Assembly: GCF_001427985.1 (NCBI RefSeq)
Contig: NZ_LMSA01000007.1
Span: 24,164-88,163, forward strand
DNA: 64,000 bases
Source of the DNA: Knoellia sp. Soil729
Lineage (GTDB): Bacteria; Actinomycetota; Actinomycetes; Actinomycetales; Dermatophilaceae
Direction: 5' to 3'
Each line of letters opens with the position of its first letter. Position 1 is the first letter of the stretch. The translations under genes were made by a program, and so were the position numbers. The notes under the pieces are model-generated. The model did no database searches. It was not told where the DNA came from and saw only the letters and a program-made list of their open reading frames with translations. Positions 28,129 to 37,762 of this stretch are shown one piece after another.

Positions 28129-29082
28129 TCAGCCCTTCAGGCCACCCGCGAGCAGACCGCGGACGAAGAACCGCTGCAGGGCGAGGAACACCGCGACCGG
28201 CACGATCATCGAGATGAACGCCCCTGCCGACAGGAGGTACCAGGCACTGCCTCGTGATCCGGAGAGCTCGGCGACGCGCACCGTGATCGGCGCGACGTCG
28301 GGCGACCCGCCGAGGAAGACGAGCGAGACGAGCAGGTCGTTCCAGACCCAGAGGAACTGGAAGATGCCGAACGCGGCCAGGGCCGGGGTGAGCAGCGGCA
28401 GCAGGATCTTGAAGAAGATCGTGACGTGCCCGGCCCCGTCGACGCGTGCGGCCTCCATGAGCTCGGCTGGGAGCTCTCTCATGAAGTTGTGGATCAGGAA
28501 CGTCGCCAGCGGTAGCGCGAAGATCGTGTGCGAGAGCCACACGCTCCAGTAGGACGCCCCGAACCCGAGCTTGTTGGAGTAGATGTCGAGCAGGGGGATG
28601 AGGGCGATCTGCAGCGGCACGATCTGGAGAGCGAACACGGCCACGAACAGGGCGTTGCGTCCCGGGAACGGCATCCATGCGAAGGCGTAGGCCGCGAGCG
28701 ATGCCAGGAAGAGCGGCAGCATCACCGCGGGCACGGTGATGACGATCGTGTTGACGAAGTACTGGCTCAGGCTGGCGGAGCTGCCAGGCGCCAGGGCCTG
28801 CCGGTAGTTCTCGAGGGTGAAGCCGCCGGGGTCGCTGAAGGCCGTCCACCACCCGCTCTTGTTGATGTCGCGCTGGCTGCGGAACGACGTCACGAGCAGG
28901 CCGAGGGTGGGCGTGGTCCACAGGACGGCGATGAGCACCGCGACGAAGGAGGCCCACCGGGAGTTCAGGGCGCTCGCTGCGTCCCCGCTGGCGGACTTCT
29001 TGGCCTTGCGGGGCTTGCTCGGCGGCTCGAGGTCCGTGGGGTCGAACGACTCGGGCAGGGCGCCCGTTTGGACGGTACTCAC
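28129..29082 (-). CDS. aglG: Sugar ABC transporter permease, MalG/AglG type
   Basis: A 317-residue permease with six membrane helices and the ABC coupling loop EAARVDGAGHVTIFFKILLP (EAA motif). The long polar N-terminal tail (PESFDPTDLEPPSKPRKAKKSAS) and the segment RWASFVAVLIAVLWTTPTLGLLVTSFR resemble AglG, the second permease of alpha-glucoside transporters. It pairs with the MalF-type permease 3 nt upstream and the binding protein. No ATPase gene lies in this operon, so a shared MsiK-type ATPase from elsewhere is presumably used. The agl name rests on resemblance; other disaccharides are possible. Confidence 0.85.
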   Translation of the reverse strand: MSTVQTGALPESFDPTDLEPPSKPRKAKKSASGDAASALNSRWASFVAVLIAVLWTTPTLGLLVTSFRSQRDINKSGWWTAFSDPGGFTLENYRQALAPGSSASLSQYFVNTIVITVPAVMLPLFLASLAAYAFAWMPFPGRNALFVAVFALQIVPLQIALIPLLDIYSNKLGFGASYWSVWLSHTIFALPLATFLIHNFMRELPAELMEAARVDGAGHVTIFFKILLPLLTPALAAFGIFQFLWVWNDLLVSLVFLGGSPDVAPITVRVAELSGSRGSAWYLLSAGAFISMIVPVAVFLALQRFFVRGLLAGGLKG

Positions 29083-29085
29083 GGC

Positions 29086-30102
29086 TCAGGCCTCCTTGCG
29101 CATCTGGACGATGTTGTAGGCCACGATCGGGATGACCAGGACGAAGAGCAGCACGGCGAGCGCGGCCCCGAGGCCGGCGGCGTCGTAGCGGAAGCTCTGG
29201 TTGTAGAACTCGTTGGCGACGACCGAGGTCTTGAACTGACCCGCGGTCATGGTGCGCACGATGTCGAAGACCTTGAGCGTGCCGATGCCGATGGTCGTGA
29301 GGACGACCACGAGGGCGGCCCGGATGCTCGGCAGGGTGATGAAGCGGAACATCTTGACGCCGTAGACCCCGTCGAGGTGTGCTGCCTCGATGATGTCGTC
29401 GGGGATCGCCTTGATCGCCGCGGACAGGATGGTCATCGCGAAGCCGGCCTGGATCCAGACCATGACGACGATGAGCATGAGCGTGTTGAGGGGAGCGTCG
29501 AGCAGGAAGTTCTGGGTCTCGAGACCGAACCACTTGAGGATCTGGTTGAGCAGGCCGATCTGGGGGCGCTCGGTCTGTTTGTACTGGTAGACGAACTTCC
29601 AGATGATGCTCGCGCCCACCATGGAGATCGCCATCGGCAGGAAGATCAGCGCCTTGGCGAACGCCTCGCCGCGCGCCCGGTCGATGAGGATCGCGTAGAG
29701 CAGACCGATGCCCGTCGCCAGGAACGGGACGAGGATGACCCACAGGGCGGTGTTGCGCAGCACGATGAGCAGCTCGGGCTGGGTGAACATGGCGGCGTAG
29801 TTGGAGAGGGAGAAGCTCCCGTCACCCTTCTTGCCGCGCAGCGACTGGATGACCGTGAGGATGGCGGGGTACATGAGGCCCACCGCGAGCAGGAGGACGG
29901 CCGGAGCGGCGAAGAGCGCACCCTGGGCCTTCTCGCCGTTGCGCCCCTTGAAGCGCGAGGCCAGCAGCAGGACGAGGCCGAAGACGATGGCGAAGACGGC
30001 CACCGCGAAGAACATGAGCAGGAACTTGCCAGTCGTGCTCTGCGCACGAAGCAACGGCTCGGGAATGCCGGACGGCGCGATGCTCAACAGGCTCGCAGCC
30101 AT
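29086..30102 (-). CDS. aglF: Sugar ABC transporter permease, MalF/AglF type
   Basis: A 338-residue permease. Two N-terminal helices (FLLMFFAVAVFAIVFGLVLLLAS and GALFAAPAVLLLAVGLMYP) precede the six-helix core, a layout seen in AglF-like proteins. The EAA motif is EAAHLDGVYGVKMFRFITLP. ATG 30102 follows GGAGGTGGA. It forms the inner-membrane channel with AglG and receives sugar from the binding protein encoded just upstream. The 99-bp gap to the binding-protein gene holds an Ala/Pro-rich GC stretch with CCACCCC/GGGGTGG complementarity (about 30149-30175) that could dampen expression of the permease genes relative to the binding protein. Confidence 0.85.
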   Translation of the reverse strand: MAASLLSIAPSGIPEPLLRAQSTTGKFLLMFFAVAVFAIVFGLVLLLASRFKGRNGEKAQGALFAAPAVLLLAVGLMYPAILTVIQSLRGKKGDGSFSLSNYAAMFTQPELLIVLRNTALWVILVPFLATGIGLLYAILIDRARGEAFAKALIFLPMAISMVGASIIWKFVYQYKQTERPQIGLLNQILKWFGLETQNFLLDAPLNTLMLIVVMVWIQAGFAMTILSAAIKAIPDDIIEAAHLDGVYGVKMFRFITLPSIRAALVVVLTTIGIGTLKVFDIVRTMTAGQFKTSVVANEFYNQSFRYDAAGLGAALAVLLFVLVIPIVAYNIVQMRKEA

Positions 30103-30201
30103 GACTCCACCTCCGGGGTTGAGGGGTGCATCAGGACGGAAGCCGGGGTGGGGCGGGCGAACCACCCCACCCCGGCGAGGAACCGATCAGCTCGGATCAG
30201 G

Positions 30202-31578
30202 TCAGGACTTGGGCCAGGAGTTCTCGATGTAGTCGAGAGTGGCCTTGTCGTCCTGTCCGGTGATCCAGTTGGTCATGCCCTTCCAGAAGGTGCCCGATCC
30301 CACGGCGCCCGGCATGAGGTCGGAGGCGTCGAAGCGGAACGTCGCGGACTTGTCGGTGAGCTGCTCTGCCGACAGCTTGTCGACGGGGTTCTTGAGCAGG
30401 GAGGCGTCCGCGTTCTTGTTGGCCGTCACACAGCCACCGGAGCCACAGGTCTTGGCGCGCTCGTTGGCCCACTCGACCGACGAGAGGTAGGTCTGGAACG
30501 CCTTGACCTCGGGACGGTCGGCGAAGGCGGCGACGAACTCACCACCACCGAGGACCGGGTGGGTGGAGTCGTCCTTGGCCGGCAGGTAGAAGGCCCAGAC
30601 GTCGCCGTCCTCGGCGACCTTGGTGCCCTCGGGCCAGTTGGCCGCGTAGAACGACGCCTGGCGGTGCATGTAGCAGCCGCCATCGTCGAGGATCGGCTGG
30701 CCGGCGTCCTGGAAGGACGTGGAGGCGATCGTCTTGACGTCGCCGAAGCCACCGTTGACGTACTTCGGGTTCTTGAGGATCTTGCCGACCTCGGCCAGGG
30801 CCGTGGCGACCTGCGGGTCGTTGAAGGGGATCTCGTGGTTGGTCCACTTGTCGTAGACGTCGGCGCCGGCGGTGCGGAGCATGACGTCCTCGACCCAGTC
30901 CGTGGCCGGCCAGCCGGTGGCGTCACCGGACTCGATGCCTGCACACCACGGCTTCGCATCGGGGTTGTCGGTGGCGATCTTCTCGGTGAGCGTCATCAGC
31001 TCGTCCCAGGTCTTGGGGATCTCGTAGCCCTTGTCCTTGAAGGCGGACGGGGAGTACCAGACGAACGACTTGACGTTGGCGCCGAGGGCGGCGGCGTAGA
31101 ACTTGCCGTCGACCGTGCCGTAGTTCTTCCAGTCGGGCATGTTCTTGTCGACGTTGGCCACCGTCTCCGGGGGAGCGGGGATGACCTTGCCGGTCTCGAC
31201 CATGGTCTTGAGCAGACCGGGCTGGGGCAGGTAGGCGATGTCCGGGGCGTTGCCGCCCTTGACGCGCACGGGGAGCTGTGCCTCGAACTCCTTGGAGCCC
31301 TCGTACTTGATCTTGATGCCGGTGCAGTCCTCGAAGGGCTTGTACGAGGCGATGTGCGGTGCGTCCTCAGGGGCCGTGATCGAGGTGTAGACCGACACCT
31401 CCTTGCCCTTGAGCTCACCGAAGGTCTTGTAGGGCGCGCAGTCGATGGTGCTCTTGGCACCCGCGTCTGCCGTGGTGTCGCCGCCGTCGTCCGAGGAGCC
31501 GCAACCTGCGACGCTCAGCGAAACCGCGACGATGCTGGCGAACGCCATTGCCGTGCGGCGATGTGATGTGTGGGCCAT
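30202..31578 (-). CDS. aglE: Sugar-binding lipoprotein of ABC transporter, AglE-like
   Basis: A 458-residue family 1 solute-binding protein. The signal peptide MAHTSHRRTAMAFASIVAVSLSVAG ends at a lipobox (SVAGC), so the protein is anchored to the membrane outer face. The mature start has CAPYKTFGELKGKEVSVYTS and PHIASYKPFEDCTGIKIKYEG, resembling AglE-type alpha-glucoside receptors, with further cysteine pairs (CAGIES, TCGSGGC). ATG 31578 follows TTGGAGG. It is the first gene of the operon aglE-aglF-aglG-lacI and has a LacI-type operator about 75 nt upstream. Ligand identity is inferred and uncertain. Confidence 0.88.
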   Translation of the reverse strand: MAHTSHRRTAMAFASIVAVSLSVAGCGSSDDGGDTTADAGAKSTIDCAPYKTFGELKGKEVSVYTSITAPEDAPHIASYKPFEDCTGIKIKYEGSKEFEAQLPVRVKGGNAPDIAYLPQPGLLKTMVETGKVIPAPPETVANVDKNMPDWKNYGTVDGKFYAAALGANVKSFVWYSPSAFKDKGYEIPKTWDELMTLTEKIATDNPDAKPWCAGIESGDATGWPATDWVEDVMLRTAGADVYDKWTNHEIPFNDPQVATALAEVGKILKNPKYVNGGFGDVKTIASTSFQDAGQPILDDGGCYMHRQASFYAANWPEGTKVAEDGDVWAFYLPAKDDSTHPVLGGGEFVAAFADRPEVKAFQTYLSSVEWANERAKTCGSGGCVTANKNADASLLKNPVDKLSAEQLTDKSATFRFDASDLMPGAVGSGTFWKGMTNWITGQDDKATLDYIENSWPKS

Positions 31579-31651
31579 GCCCGCCTCCAACTCTTCAGGG
31601 GACGCGCCAAGGCCATTCCTGACCTCGGCGCTGAGGGAACCACTTGGCAGT

Positions 31652-31665
31652 GTAAAAGCGGTTAC
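31652..31665. promoter_or_regulatory. LacI-family operator upstream of aglE
   Basis: GTAAAAGCGGTTAC is an imperfect palindrome of the form GTAA-N2-GC-N2-TTAC, the central-GC type bound by LacI/GalR regulators. It lies 74-87 nt before the aglE start, and the operon ends with a LacI gene. Autoregulation is inferred. Confidence 0.65.
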
Positions 31666-31724
31666 GCGCACGGGGGAAGGATTCTGCTCCTTTGGGAAGT
31701 CACGATCACGTAACGCGACAAGGG

Positions 31725-31789
31725 CGACTTATTGCCCGTTTGGCCAGTTGCGAGGGCAGCGAGCCACTGGCCAAACGGGCAATAAGTCG
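31725..31789. repeat. 65-bp palindromic repeat, copy 3 (inverted)
   Basis: Perfect 24-bp arms at 31725-31748 and 31766-31789 with a 17-nt loop. The loop is the reverse complement type of copy 1 (GGCTCGCTGCCCTCGCA against GGCTCGCTGCGCTCGCG). Two positions differ from copy 1 in both arms at once (C to T with G to A; G to T with C to A), keeping the pairing. It lies between the parC stop and the aglE operator. Confidence 0.92.
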
Positions 31790-31803
31790 GAGGGGATGCG
31801 CTG

Positions 31804-34251
31804 TCAGGACAGCGGTGCGCCGATGCCGGTGATGACGGCGGAGCCCTGCACTCCGGAGCCGTCCCGCCGGCCGGTGGCCTCGGGCAGCTCGAGCGCGACG
31901 CCACCGGCGCCGCTGGCTCGGGCCGGTGTGGCACCGACCCAGGCGAGCACGAGGGTGTCCTCGCCCTTGAGGAAGCGGTGGGCCCGGACGCCGCCCGTGC
32001 CGCGCCCCTTGGCGGGGTACTCGGAGAAGGGGGTGACCTTGAGAGCGCCGGGCTGGGTGCCGGGCAGGGCGTCGGCCGCCCCGCTCGCGGTGACGACGAC
32101 GGCCTCACGTGCCGGGTCGACCACACCGAAGAAGACGACCTGCTCGCCGGCGCTGACGCGCACACCCGCGATGCCACCGCCGGTGCGGCCCTGCGGTCGC
32201 ACCCCACTGGCCGGGAAGCGCAGCAGCTGGGCGTCGGAGGTGACGAACACGAGGTCCTCGTCGCCGGTCGCGACCTGACCCGCACCGACCACACGGTCAC
32301 CGTCCCTGAGCGAGATGACCTCCCAGTCGTGCGACTTCGGCTGGTCGGCGGTGACCCGCTTGACGATGCCCGAAGCGGTGCCGAGCGCGAGACCGGGGCC
32401 GTCGGCGGCCAGCGACGCGATCGAGACCGGTTCCTCGCCGCGCGGCAGGTCGACATAGGCGGCCAGGGGTGCGCCGCCGGACAGCGACGGAGCGCCACCC
32501 AGCGGAGGCAGGGTCGGCAGCTCGAGGGCGCTGATCCGGATCATCCGGCCCAGGCTCGTGACGAGACCGACCTCGCCCCGAGCCGTCGTGCGCACGGCAG
32601 CGATGACGGCGTCGTGCTTGGCGCGGCCGCCCTCGGCGGGGATCGGCTCGTCGGTGGAGGTGCGCGCGAGCAGCCCGGTGGAGGACAGCAGGACCCAGCA
32701 CGGGTCGTCACTCACCTCGAGCGGCGCGGCAGCACTGACCGGGTTGCCGGCCGACTCGAGCAGGACGGTGCGGCGGGGGGTGCCGAACTTCTTGGCGACC
32801 TCGCCGAGCTCGGTGGACACGGTGCGGTGGAGCAGCTTCTCGTCGCCGAGGATCGCCTCGAGCTCCTCGATGGCCTTCTGGAGGTCGTCGCGCTGGGTCT
32901 CGAGATCGAGGCGGGAGAACTTCGTGAGGCGTCGCAGCTGCAGCTCGAGGATGTAGTTGGCCTGCAGCTCGCTGAGGTCGAACACGCTCATGAGGCGCGT
33001 GCGCGCCGTTGCCGTGTCGTCGCTCGTGCGGATGAGCTGGATGACCTCGTCGATGTCGAGGATCGCGATGAGGAGGCCGAGGACGAGGTGCAGCTGGTCC
33101 TGGGCCTTGCGCAGCCGGTGGGCGGTGCGACGGCGCACGACGTCGATGCGGAACTCGACGTAGTGGCGCAGCAGGTCCTTGAGCCCGAGCGTCTGCGGCT
33201 GCCCGTCGACCAGTGCGACGCTGTTGATGCCGAAGGAGTCCTCCATCGGCGTGAGCTTGAACAGCTGCTCGAGGACGGCCTCGGGGTTGAAGCCGTTCTT
33301 GACCTCGATGACCAGGCGCAGCCCGTGCTTGCGGTCGGTGAGGTCCTTGACGTCGCTGATGCCCTGGAGCTTCTTGCCCTGCACGAGCGTCTTCATCCGC
33401 TCGATGACCTTCTCGGGACCCACGAGGTAGGGCAGCTCGGTGACGACGATGCCGGACTTGCGCGGGGTGAGCTTCTCGATGCGGGTGGTGGCACGGGTGC
33501 GGAAGGTGCCCTTGCCGGTGAGGTAGGCGTCGCGGATGCCGTCGAGGCCGACGATCTTGCCGCCGAGCGGCAGGTCGGGCCCGGGGACGAACTTCATGAG
33601 GTCGTCGAGGCTGCAGTCGGGGTGGGTGATGAGGTGGCGGGCGGCGCCGATGACCTCGACGAGGTTGTGCGGTGGCATGTTGGTCGCGAAGCCGACGGCG
33701 ATGCCCGAGACGCCGTTGACGAGCAGGTTGGGATAGGCCGCCGGCAGCACGCCGGGCTGCAGCAGCTGGTCGTCGTAGTTGGGGACGAAGTCGACGGTGT
33801 CCTCGTCGAGGCCGGCCGTCATCACCAGGGCTGCCGGTGCGAGGCGGGCCTCGGTGTAGCGCGAGGCGGCCGGGCCGTCGTCGAGCGAGCCGAAGTTGCC
33901 GTGCCCATCGACGAGGGGCAGGCGCATGGTGAAGGGCTGGGCCATGCGCACCAGCGCGTCGTAGATGGCGGTGTCCCCGTGCGGGTGGTACTTGCCCATG
34001 ACGTCGCCGACGACGCGGGAGGACTTCACGTGGCCACGGTCGGGACGCAGGCCCATCTCGCTCATCGAGTACAGGATGCGGCGCTGCACCGGCTTGAGGC
34101 CGTCACGCACGTCGGGCAGGGCACGGGAGTGGATGACCGACACGGAGTACTCGAGGAAGGCGTTCTGCATCTCGAGCCCGACGTCGATGTCGACGACCTT
34201 GCCGTGGATGTCCGCGGCGTCAGAGGAGGGGGTCGGGGTGCGCTTGGCCAT
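31804..34251 (-). CDS. parC: Type IIA topoisomerase subunit A (ParC, topoisomerase IV-like)
   Basis: An 815-residue DNA-cleaving subunit. The catalytic tyrosine is Y132 in [10 protein letters not shown]; the quinolone region reads [20 protein letters not shown] (about 87-105), with threonine at the position often serine in gyrase. A coiled-coil C-gate ([22 protein letters not shown]) and a C-terminal beta-propeller follow; no GyrA-box (QRRGGKG) is evident in the propeller, favouring ParC over GyrA. Partner of parE at 23240. ATG 34251 is the start; the short gap to the nitroreductase gene presumably holds the promoter. Confidence 0.9.
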   Translation of the reverse strand: MAKRTPTPSSDAADIHGKVVDIDVGLEMQNAFLEYSVSVIHSRALPDVRDGLKPVQRRILYSMSEMGLRPDRGHVKSSRVVGDVMGKYHPHGDTAIYDALVRMAQPFTMRLPLVDGHGNFGSLDDGPAASRYTEARLAPAALVMTAGLDEDTVDFVPNYDDQLLQPGVLPAAYPNLLVNGVSGIAVGFATNMPPHNLVEVIGAARHLITHPDCSLDDLMKFVPGPDLPLGGKIVGLDGIRDAYLTGKGTFRTRATTRIEKLTPRKSGIVVTELPYLVGPEKVIERMKTLVQGKKLQGISDVKDLTDRKHGLRLVIEVKNGFNPEAVLEQLFKLTPMEDSFGINSVALVDGQPQTLGLKDLLRHYVEFRIDVVRRRTAHRLRKAQDQLHLVLGLLIAILDIDEVIQLIRTSDDTATARTRLMSVFDLSELQANYILELQLRRLTKFSRLDLETQRDDLQKAIEELEAILGDEKLLHRTVSTELGEVAKKFGTPRRTVLLESAGNPVSAAAPLEVSDDPCWVLLSSTGLLARTSTDEPIPAEGGRAKHDAVIAAVRTTARGEVGLVTSLGRMIRISALELPTLPPLGGAPSLSGGAPLAAYVDLPRGEEPVSIASLAADGPGLALGTASGIVKRVTADQPKSHDWEVISLRDGDRVVGAGQVATGDEDLVFVTSDAQLLRFPASGVRPQGRTGGGIAGVRVSAGEQVVFFGVVDPAREAVVVTASGAADALPGTQPGALKVTPFSEYPAKGRGTGGVRAHRFLKGEDTLVLAWVGATPARASGAGGVALELPEATGRRDGSGVQGSAVITGIGAPLS

Positions 34252-34320
34252 GGGTGAGCGGTCTGCCTCGGGTATGTCGGTGTCTCGCTGCGGGACAGCG
34301 AACGATCACTGCATCCTCCC

Positions 34321-34959
34321 TCAGGCCTCCGACGTCCCTGCACCCGACGCGCCGAACCTGCCGAGGTGGAGCACCTCGTCCAGCGGGCGGCGCCCTCGCC
34401 GCAGGGAGGGGCTCCTCACCCGCTCCGCCTCGTGACCCAACGCGATGACGCCGACGACCCGCCGACCCGGCGGGACGGCATACGCGGTCCTGAGGGCATC
34501 GTGACGCGCGGCCGGCACGCCGAAGAACAACGCACCCAGCCCCGCGTCGACCGCCCCGAGCAGCACGATCATGGCGGCCATGGCGGTGTCCGTGTCCCAG
34601 TAGGGGATCGGCCACCGCTCCGGTGAACGGTCCGTCCAGCCCTTGTCCGGTTCGGCATAGCGGTCGAGGTATGCCGTCGGGTCGGCGAGCATGACCAGGA
34701 GGACTGGCGCTGCGGAGACGCCGCGCAGCCAGGCGTCGGGCTCGCCCGGGCCCTCGCGGGTCACGTCCCAGAAGCGGGCCCGGTCCTGCGCGCCGGTGAG
34801 GGCGAGGACGTCCCACCCCTGGGTGTGGCCGGCGCTCGGGGCGCGCTGGGCGAGGGTCACGAGGCGCCGCACCGTGTCGAGCGGGACGTCGCGGTCGGGG
34901 TCGAAGCGCCGCACCATGCGGCGACGCGACACCGCGTCGATGAGATCCATGGTCGTCAT
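34321..34959 (-). CDS. Nitroreductase-family flavoprotein
   Basis: A 212-residue FMN-dependent oxidoreductase of the nitroreductase superfamily. The N-terminal MVRRFDPDRDVPLDTVRRLVTLAQRAPSAGHTQGW binds FMN phosphate with its arginines and serine; AGLGALFFGVPAARHDALR and VIALGHEAE are the later conserved parts. Substrate unknown. ATG 34959 is chosen (34950 possible). The gene is divergent from the GNAT/acyl-CoA synthetase gene with only 22 bp between start codons, so promoter elements overlap the coding ends. Related proteins are annotated as BluB-like, but nothing here supports that specifically. Confidence 0.85.
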   Translation of the reverse strand: MTTMDLIDAVSRRRMVRRFDPDRDVPLDTVRRLVTLAQRAPSAGHTQGWDVLALTGAQDRARFWDVTREGPGEPDAWLRGVSAAPVLLVMLADPTAYLDRYAEPDKGWTDRSPERWPIPYWDTDTAMAAMIVLLGAVDAGLGALFFGVPAARHDALRTAYAVPPGRRVVGVIALGHEAERVRSPSLRRGRRPLDEVLHLGRFGASGAGTSEA

Positions 34960-34981
34960 CGTGCCGTGCCACGATGTCCGC

Positions 34982-37645
34982 ATGAGCGAGGACGTCGATC
35001 TCCCCCCGGGCTACCCGGTGCAGTGGGAGGCGGACGTCGTGCTCCGCGACGGCAGCGTGGGGCACCTGCGACCGATCCGGCCCTCCGACGAGGAGGGACT
35101 GCACGCCTTCCACGCGCGCCAGTCCGACGAGTCGATCTACCTGCGCTTCTTCGCGCCACTGCGCCGGCTGTCCGACAAGGACGTGCACCGCTTCAGCCAC
35201 GTCGACTACGAGGACCGGGTGGCCCTGGTCATCACGGTGCGCGACGACATCCTCGGGATCGGCCGCTACGACCGGATCGACGCCGGCTCGGCGGAGGTCG
35301 CGTTCAACGTCAGCGACCACTACCAGGGTCGGGGCATCGGCTCCGTCCTGCTCGAGCACCTCGCGGCGATCGCCCAGGAGTTCGGCATCACCCGCTTCAC
35401 GGCCGAGGTCCTTCCCCAGAACCGCAAGATGCTCACGGTCTTCTCGGACGCCGGCTACGAGGTGAGCCGCAAGGTCGAGGACGGGGTGGTGGCGCTGCAC
35501 TTCGACATCGAGCCGACCGACCGCTCCAAGGCGGTGGTGATGTCGCGCGAGCACCGCGCGGAGGCGATCAGCGTGCGGCGCATGCTGCGGCCCTCGACGG
35601 TCGCGGTCATCGGGGCGGGCCGCTCGCCGGACTCCATGGGCCACCACTTCCTCAAGAACCTTCTCGGCGCCGGTTTCACCGGCGAGGTCCACCCCGTCAA
35701 CCGCAAGGCCAAGAAGATCCTCGGTCGCAAGGCCTACGACACGATCAGCGACGTTCCCGGTCGTGTCGACCTCGCCATCATCGCGGTGCCCGCCGAGAAC
35801 GTCCTCAAGGTGGTCGACGAGTGCGCGGCCGCCGACGTCGACGCACTGCTCATCGTCAGCGCGGGCTTCGGTGAGGGCGGCGGGGACGGGGACGAGCTCC
35901 AGGCCGAGCTCGTGCGCCGCGCCCGCGGGTCGGGCATGCGCATCGTGGGGCCGAACTCGTTCGGGCTCATCAACACCGACCCGGCGCTCTCGCTCAACGC
36001 CTCGCTGTCACCGACGATGCCCCCCGTGGGGCACCTTGGCCTCTTCGCGCAGTCCGGCGCCCTGGGCATCGCCGTCCTCGCCTCCGCGGCCAGGCGCAAC
36101 CTCGGGATCTCGACGTTCGGGTCGGCCGGCAACCGGGTCGACGTCTCGGGCAACGACTTCATGCAGTACTGGATCGACGACGACGACACCCACACGGTCG
36201 GCCTCTACCTCGAGTCGATGGGCAACCCGCGCAAGTTCTCGCGGATCGCGCGCAACCTGGGGCGGATCAAGCCAGTCATCGTGGTCCAGTCCGGCGTCTC
36301 GGCCTACGGCGTGCCGCCGGGGCACCGGGTGCGACGCACCAAGATGCGGCCGGCGGTGTTCACCGCGATGCTCAAGCAGGCCGGTGTCATCCGCGTGTCC
36401 AACGTCCACCAGATGTTCGACGTGGCCCAGCTGGTCGTTCACCAGCCGCTGCCCGCCGGTCGCCGGGTTGCCATCGTGGGCAACTCCTCGGCGCTGGGGG
36501 CACTCTCCGCCGGGGCCGTCGCGAGTCGCGGGTTGACCGTCACGCACGGCCCCGTCAACCTCCCGTCCGAGGCCACGGCCGAGGAGTTCCTCGAGGCCCT
36601 CACGAGGGCGTTCCAGGACCCCGACGTCGACTCGGTGCTCACCTGCTTCATCCCGCCGATCGTGGCCCACGACGAGGACGTCACCGACGCCGTGCGCTCG
36701 GCGGCGCGGGGCTCCGACAAGACCTGCGTCGCCACCTTCCTCGGCATGCGCGGGGTCGACTCGTCCACCTACATGGACGAGGGCGGCACCGGCCAGGCCA
36801 TCCCGATCTATGCGATGCCCGAGGACGCGGCGTACGCCCTGGCCAAGGCCACGAAGTATGCCGAGTGGCGCAACAAGGACCACGGGGTCCCGGTGGCCCC
36901 GGCCGGCGTCAACCGCAGGGTCGCCGAGGACGTCGTGCAGACCGTCCTGTCGGTCGACCCCGAGGGGCGCCGGCTGGATCCCGACGAGACGGCGGCGCTG
37001 CTCACGGCCTACGGCATCGAGGTGTGGCCCACCCGGCGGGCCGCCACGGTCGAGGAGGCGGTGGAGGCCGCCGGAGACATCGGCTACCCGGTCGTGCTCA
37101 AGTCCACGGCCCCCATGCTGCGTCACCAGGGCGGAATCACCGGTGTGCGGGTGGACCTGGTGGGAGAGCAGTCGGTCCGCGAGGCGTGGGCCTCGCTCAA
37201 CGAACGCCTCTCACCGCTCGCGGCCGGCCAGCTCGAGGTCCAGCGCATGGCGACGCCGGGAGTGTCCTGCGTCGTCACCGCGGAGGAGGACCCACTGTTC
37301 GGACCCGTCGTGAGCTTCGGGGTGGCCGGGCTGCCGACCGAGCTGCTCGACGACATCTCGCACCGGATCCCCCCACTCACCGACGTCGCCGTCTCCGAGC
37401 TCATCTCCTCGGTCAAGGCGGCGCCCGTGCTCCACGGCCACCGAGGTTCCACTCCCGTGCACCGGGCCGCGCTCGCCGACCTCATCGCCCGGGTCTCGAC
37501 GATGAGCGACGACATGCCCGAGATCGCCTCTCTGCGGCTCAACCCGGTCAACGCCCACCCCGGCGGCGTGCAGGTCCTCGGGGCCGAGGTGACCGTCGCC
37601 CCCACCGCCCGCCGGGCCGACCCCGGGCGTCGCTCCCTCACCTGA
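34982..37645 (+). CDS. GNAT acetyltransferase fused to NDP-forming acyl-CoA synthetase
   Basis: An 887-residue fusion. Residues about 20-180 form a GNAT acetyltransferase (VAFNVSDHYQGRGIGSVLLEHLA is the acetyl-CoA pyrophosphate loop). A CoA-binding Rossmann domain (STVAVIGAGRSPDSMGHHFLKNLL), succinyl-CoA-ligase-like domains (GLFAQSGALGIAV) and a C-terminal ATP-grasp domain (TAYGIEVWPTRRAATVEEAV to LRLNPVNAHPGGVQVLGAEV) follow. This is the Pat/AcuA-like lysine acetyltransferase architecture, in which synthetase domains may be regulatory or active. In Streptomyces and Mycobacterium such proteins acetylate acetyl-CoA synthetase. Whether the synthetase part is catalytic here was not determined. 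The frame is open upstream of ATG 34982, which gives the best N-terminus. Confidence 0.9.
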   Translation: MSEDVDLPPGYPVQWEADVVLRDGSVGHLRPIRPSDEEGLHAFHARQSDESIYLRFFAPLRRLSDKDVHRFSHVDYEDRVALVITVRDDILGIGRYDRIDAGSAEVAFNVSDHYQGRGIGSVLLEHLAAIAQEFGITRFTAEVLPQNRKMLTVFSDAGYEVSRKVEDGVVALHFDIEPTDRSKAVVMSREHRAEAISVRRMLRPSTVAVIGAGRSPDSMGHHFLKNLLGAGFTGEVHPVNRKAKKILGRKAYDTISDVPGRVDLAIIAVPAENVLKVVDECAAADVDALLIVSAGFGEGGGDGDELQAELVRRARGSGMRIVGPNSFGLINTDPALSLNASLSPTMPPVGHLGLFAQSGALGIAVLASAARRNLGISTFGSAGNRVDVSGNDFMQYWIDDDDTHTVGLYLESMGNPRKFSRIARNLGRIKPVIVVQSGVSAYGVPPGHRVRRTKMRPAVFTAMLKQAGVIRVSNVHQMFDVAQLVVHQPLPAGRRVAIVGNSSALGALSAGAVASRGLTVTHGPVNLPSEATAEEFLEALTRAFQDPDVDSVLTCFIPPIVAHDEDVTDAVRSAARGSDKTCVATFLGMRGVDSSTYMDEGGTGQAIPIYAMPEDAAYALAKATKYAEWRNKDHGVPVAPAGVNRRVAEDVVQTVLSVDPEGRRLDPDETAALLTAYGIEVWPTRRAATVEEAVEAAGDIGYPVVLKSTAPMLRHQGGITGVRVDLVGEQSVREAWASLNERLSPLAAGQLEVQRMATPGVSCVVTAEEDPLFGPVVSFGVAGLPTELLDDISHRIPPLTDVAVSELISSVKAAPVLHGHRGSTPVHRAALADLIARVSTMSDDMPEIASLRLNPVNAHPGGVQVLGAEVTVAPTARRADPGRRSLT

Positions 37646-37666
37646 CCCATCTTTCCCGCCGGAAGT

Positions 37667-37719
37667 GGGTTTCTCTCAGTTCGCCTCATCGCCGCGGTCA
37701 CGCGAGGTGAGAGGAACCC
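37667..37719. repeat. Imperfect inverted repeat downstream of the fusion gene
   Basis: GGGTTTCTCTCA (37667-37678) plus CCTC (37684-37687) pairs with GAGGTGAGAGGAACCC (37704-37719) with one mismatch and a 5-nt bulge. It shares ACGCGAGGTGA with the repeat at 1170-1237. Possible terminator; no T tract. Confidence 0.5.
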
Positions 37720-37762
37720 GAGCGCGGAGCTCGCGACTGGAGGCGTGCGGCAGAATGGCGGC

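Noticed and set aside
28528..31566. 1012-residue open frame on the + strand opposite the sugar ABC operon
   Set aside because: Composition is Asp/Glu/Gly/Leu-rich with no domain; it is the antisense shadow of three well-supported genes in high-GC DNA.
34691..34981. Upstream extension of the GNAT fusion gene to position 34691
   Set aside because: The added residues are antisense to the nitroreductase gene, rich in Arg/Thr, and have no conserved motif; ATG 34982 gives a normal GNAT start.
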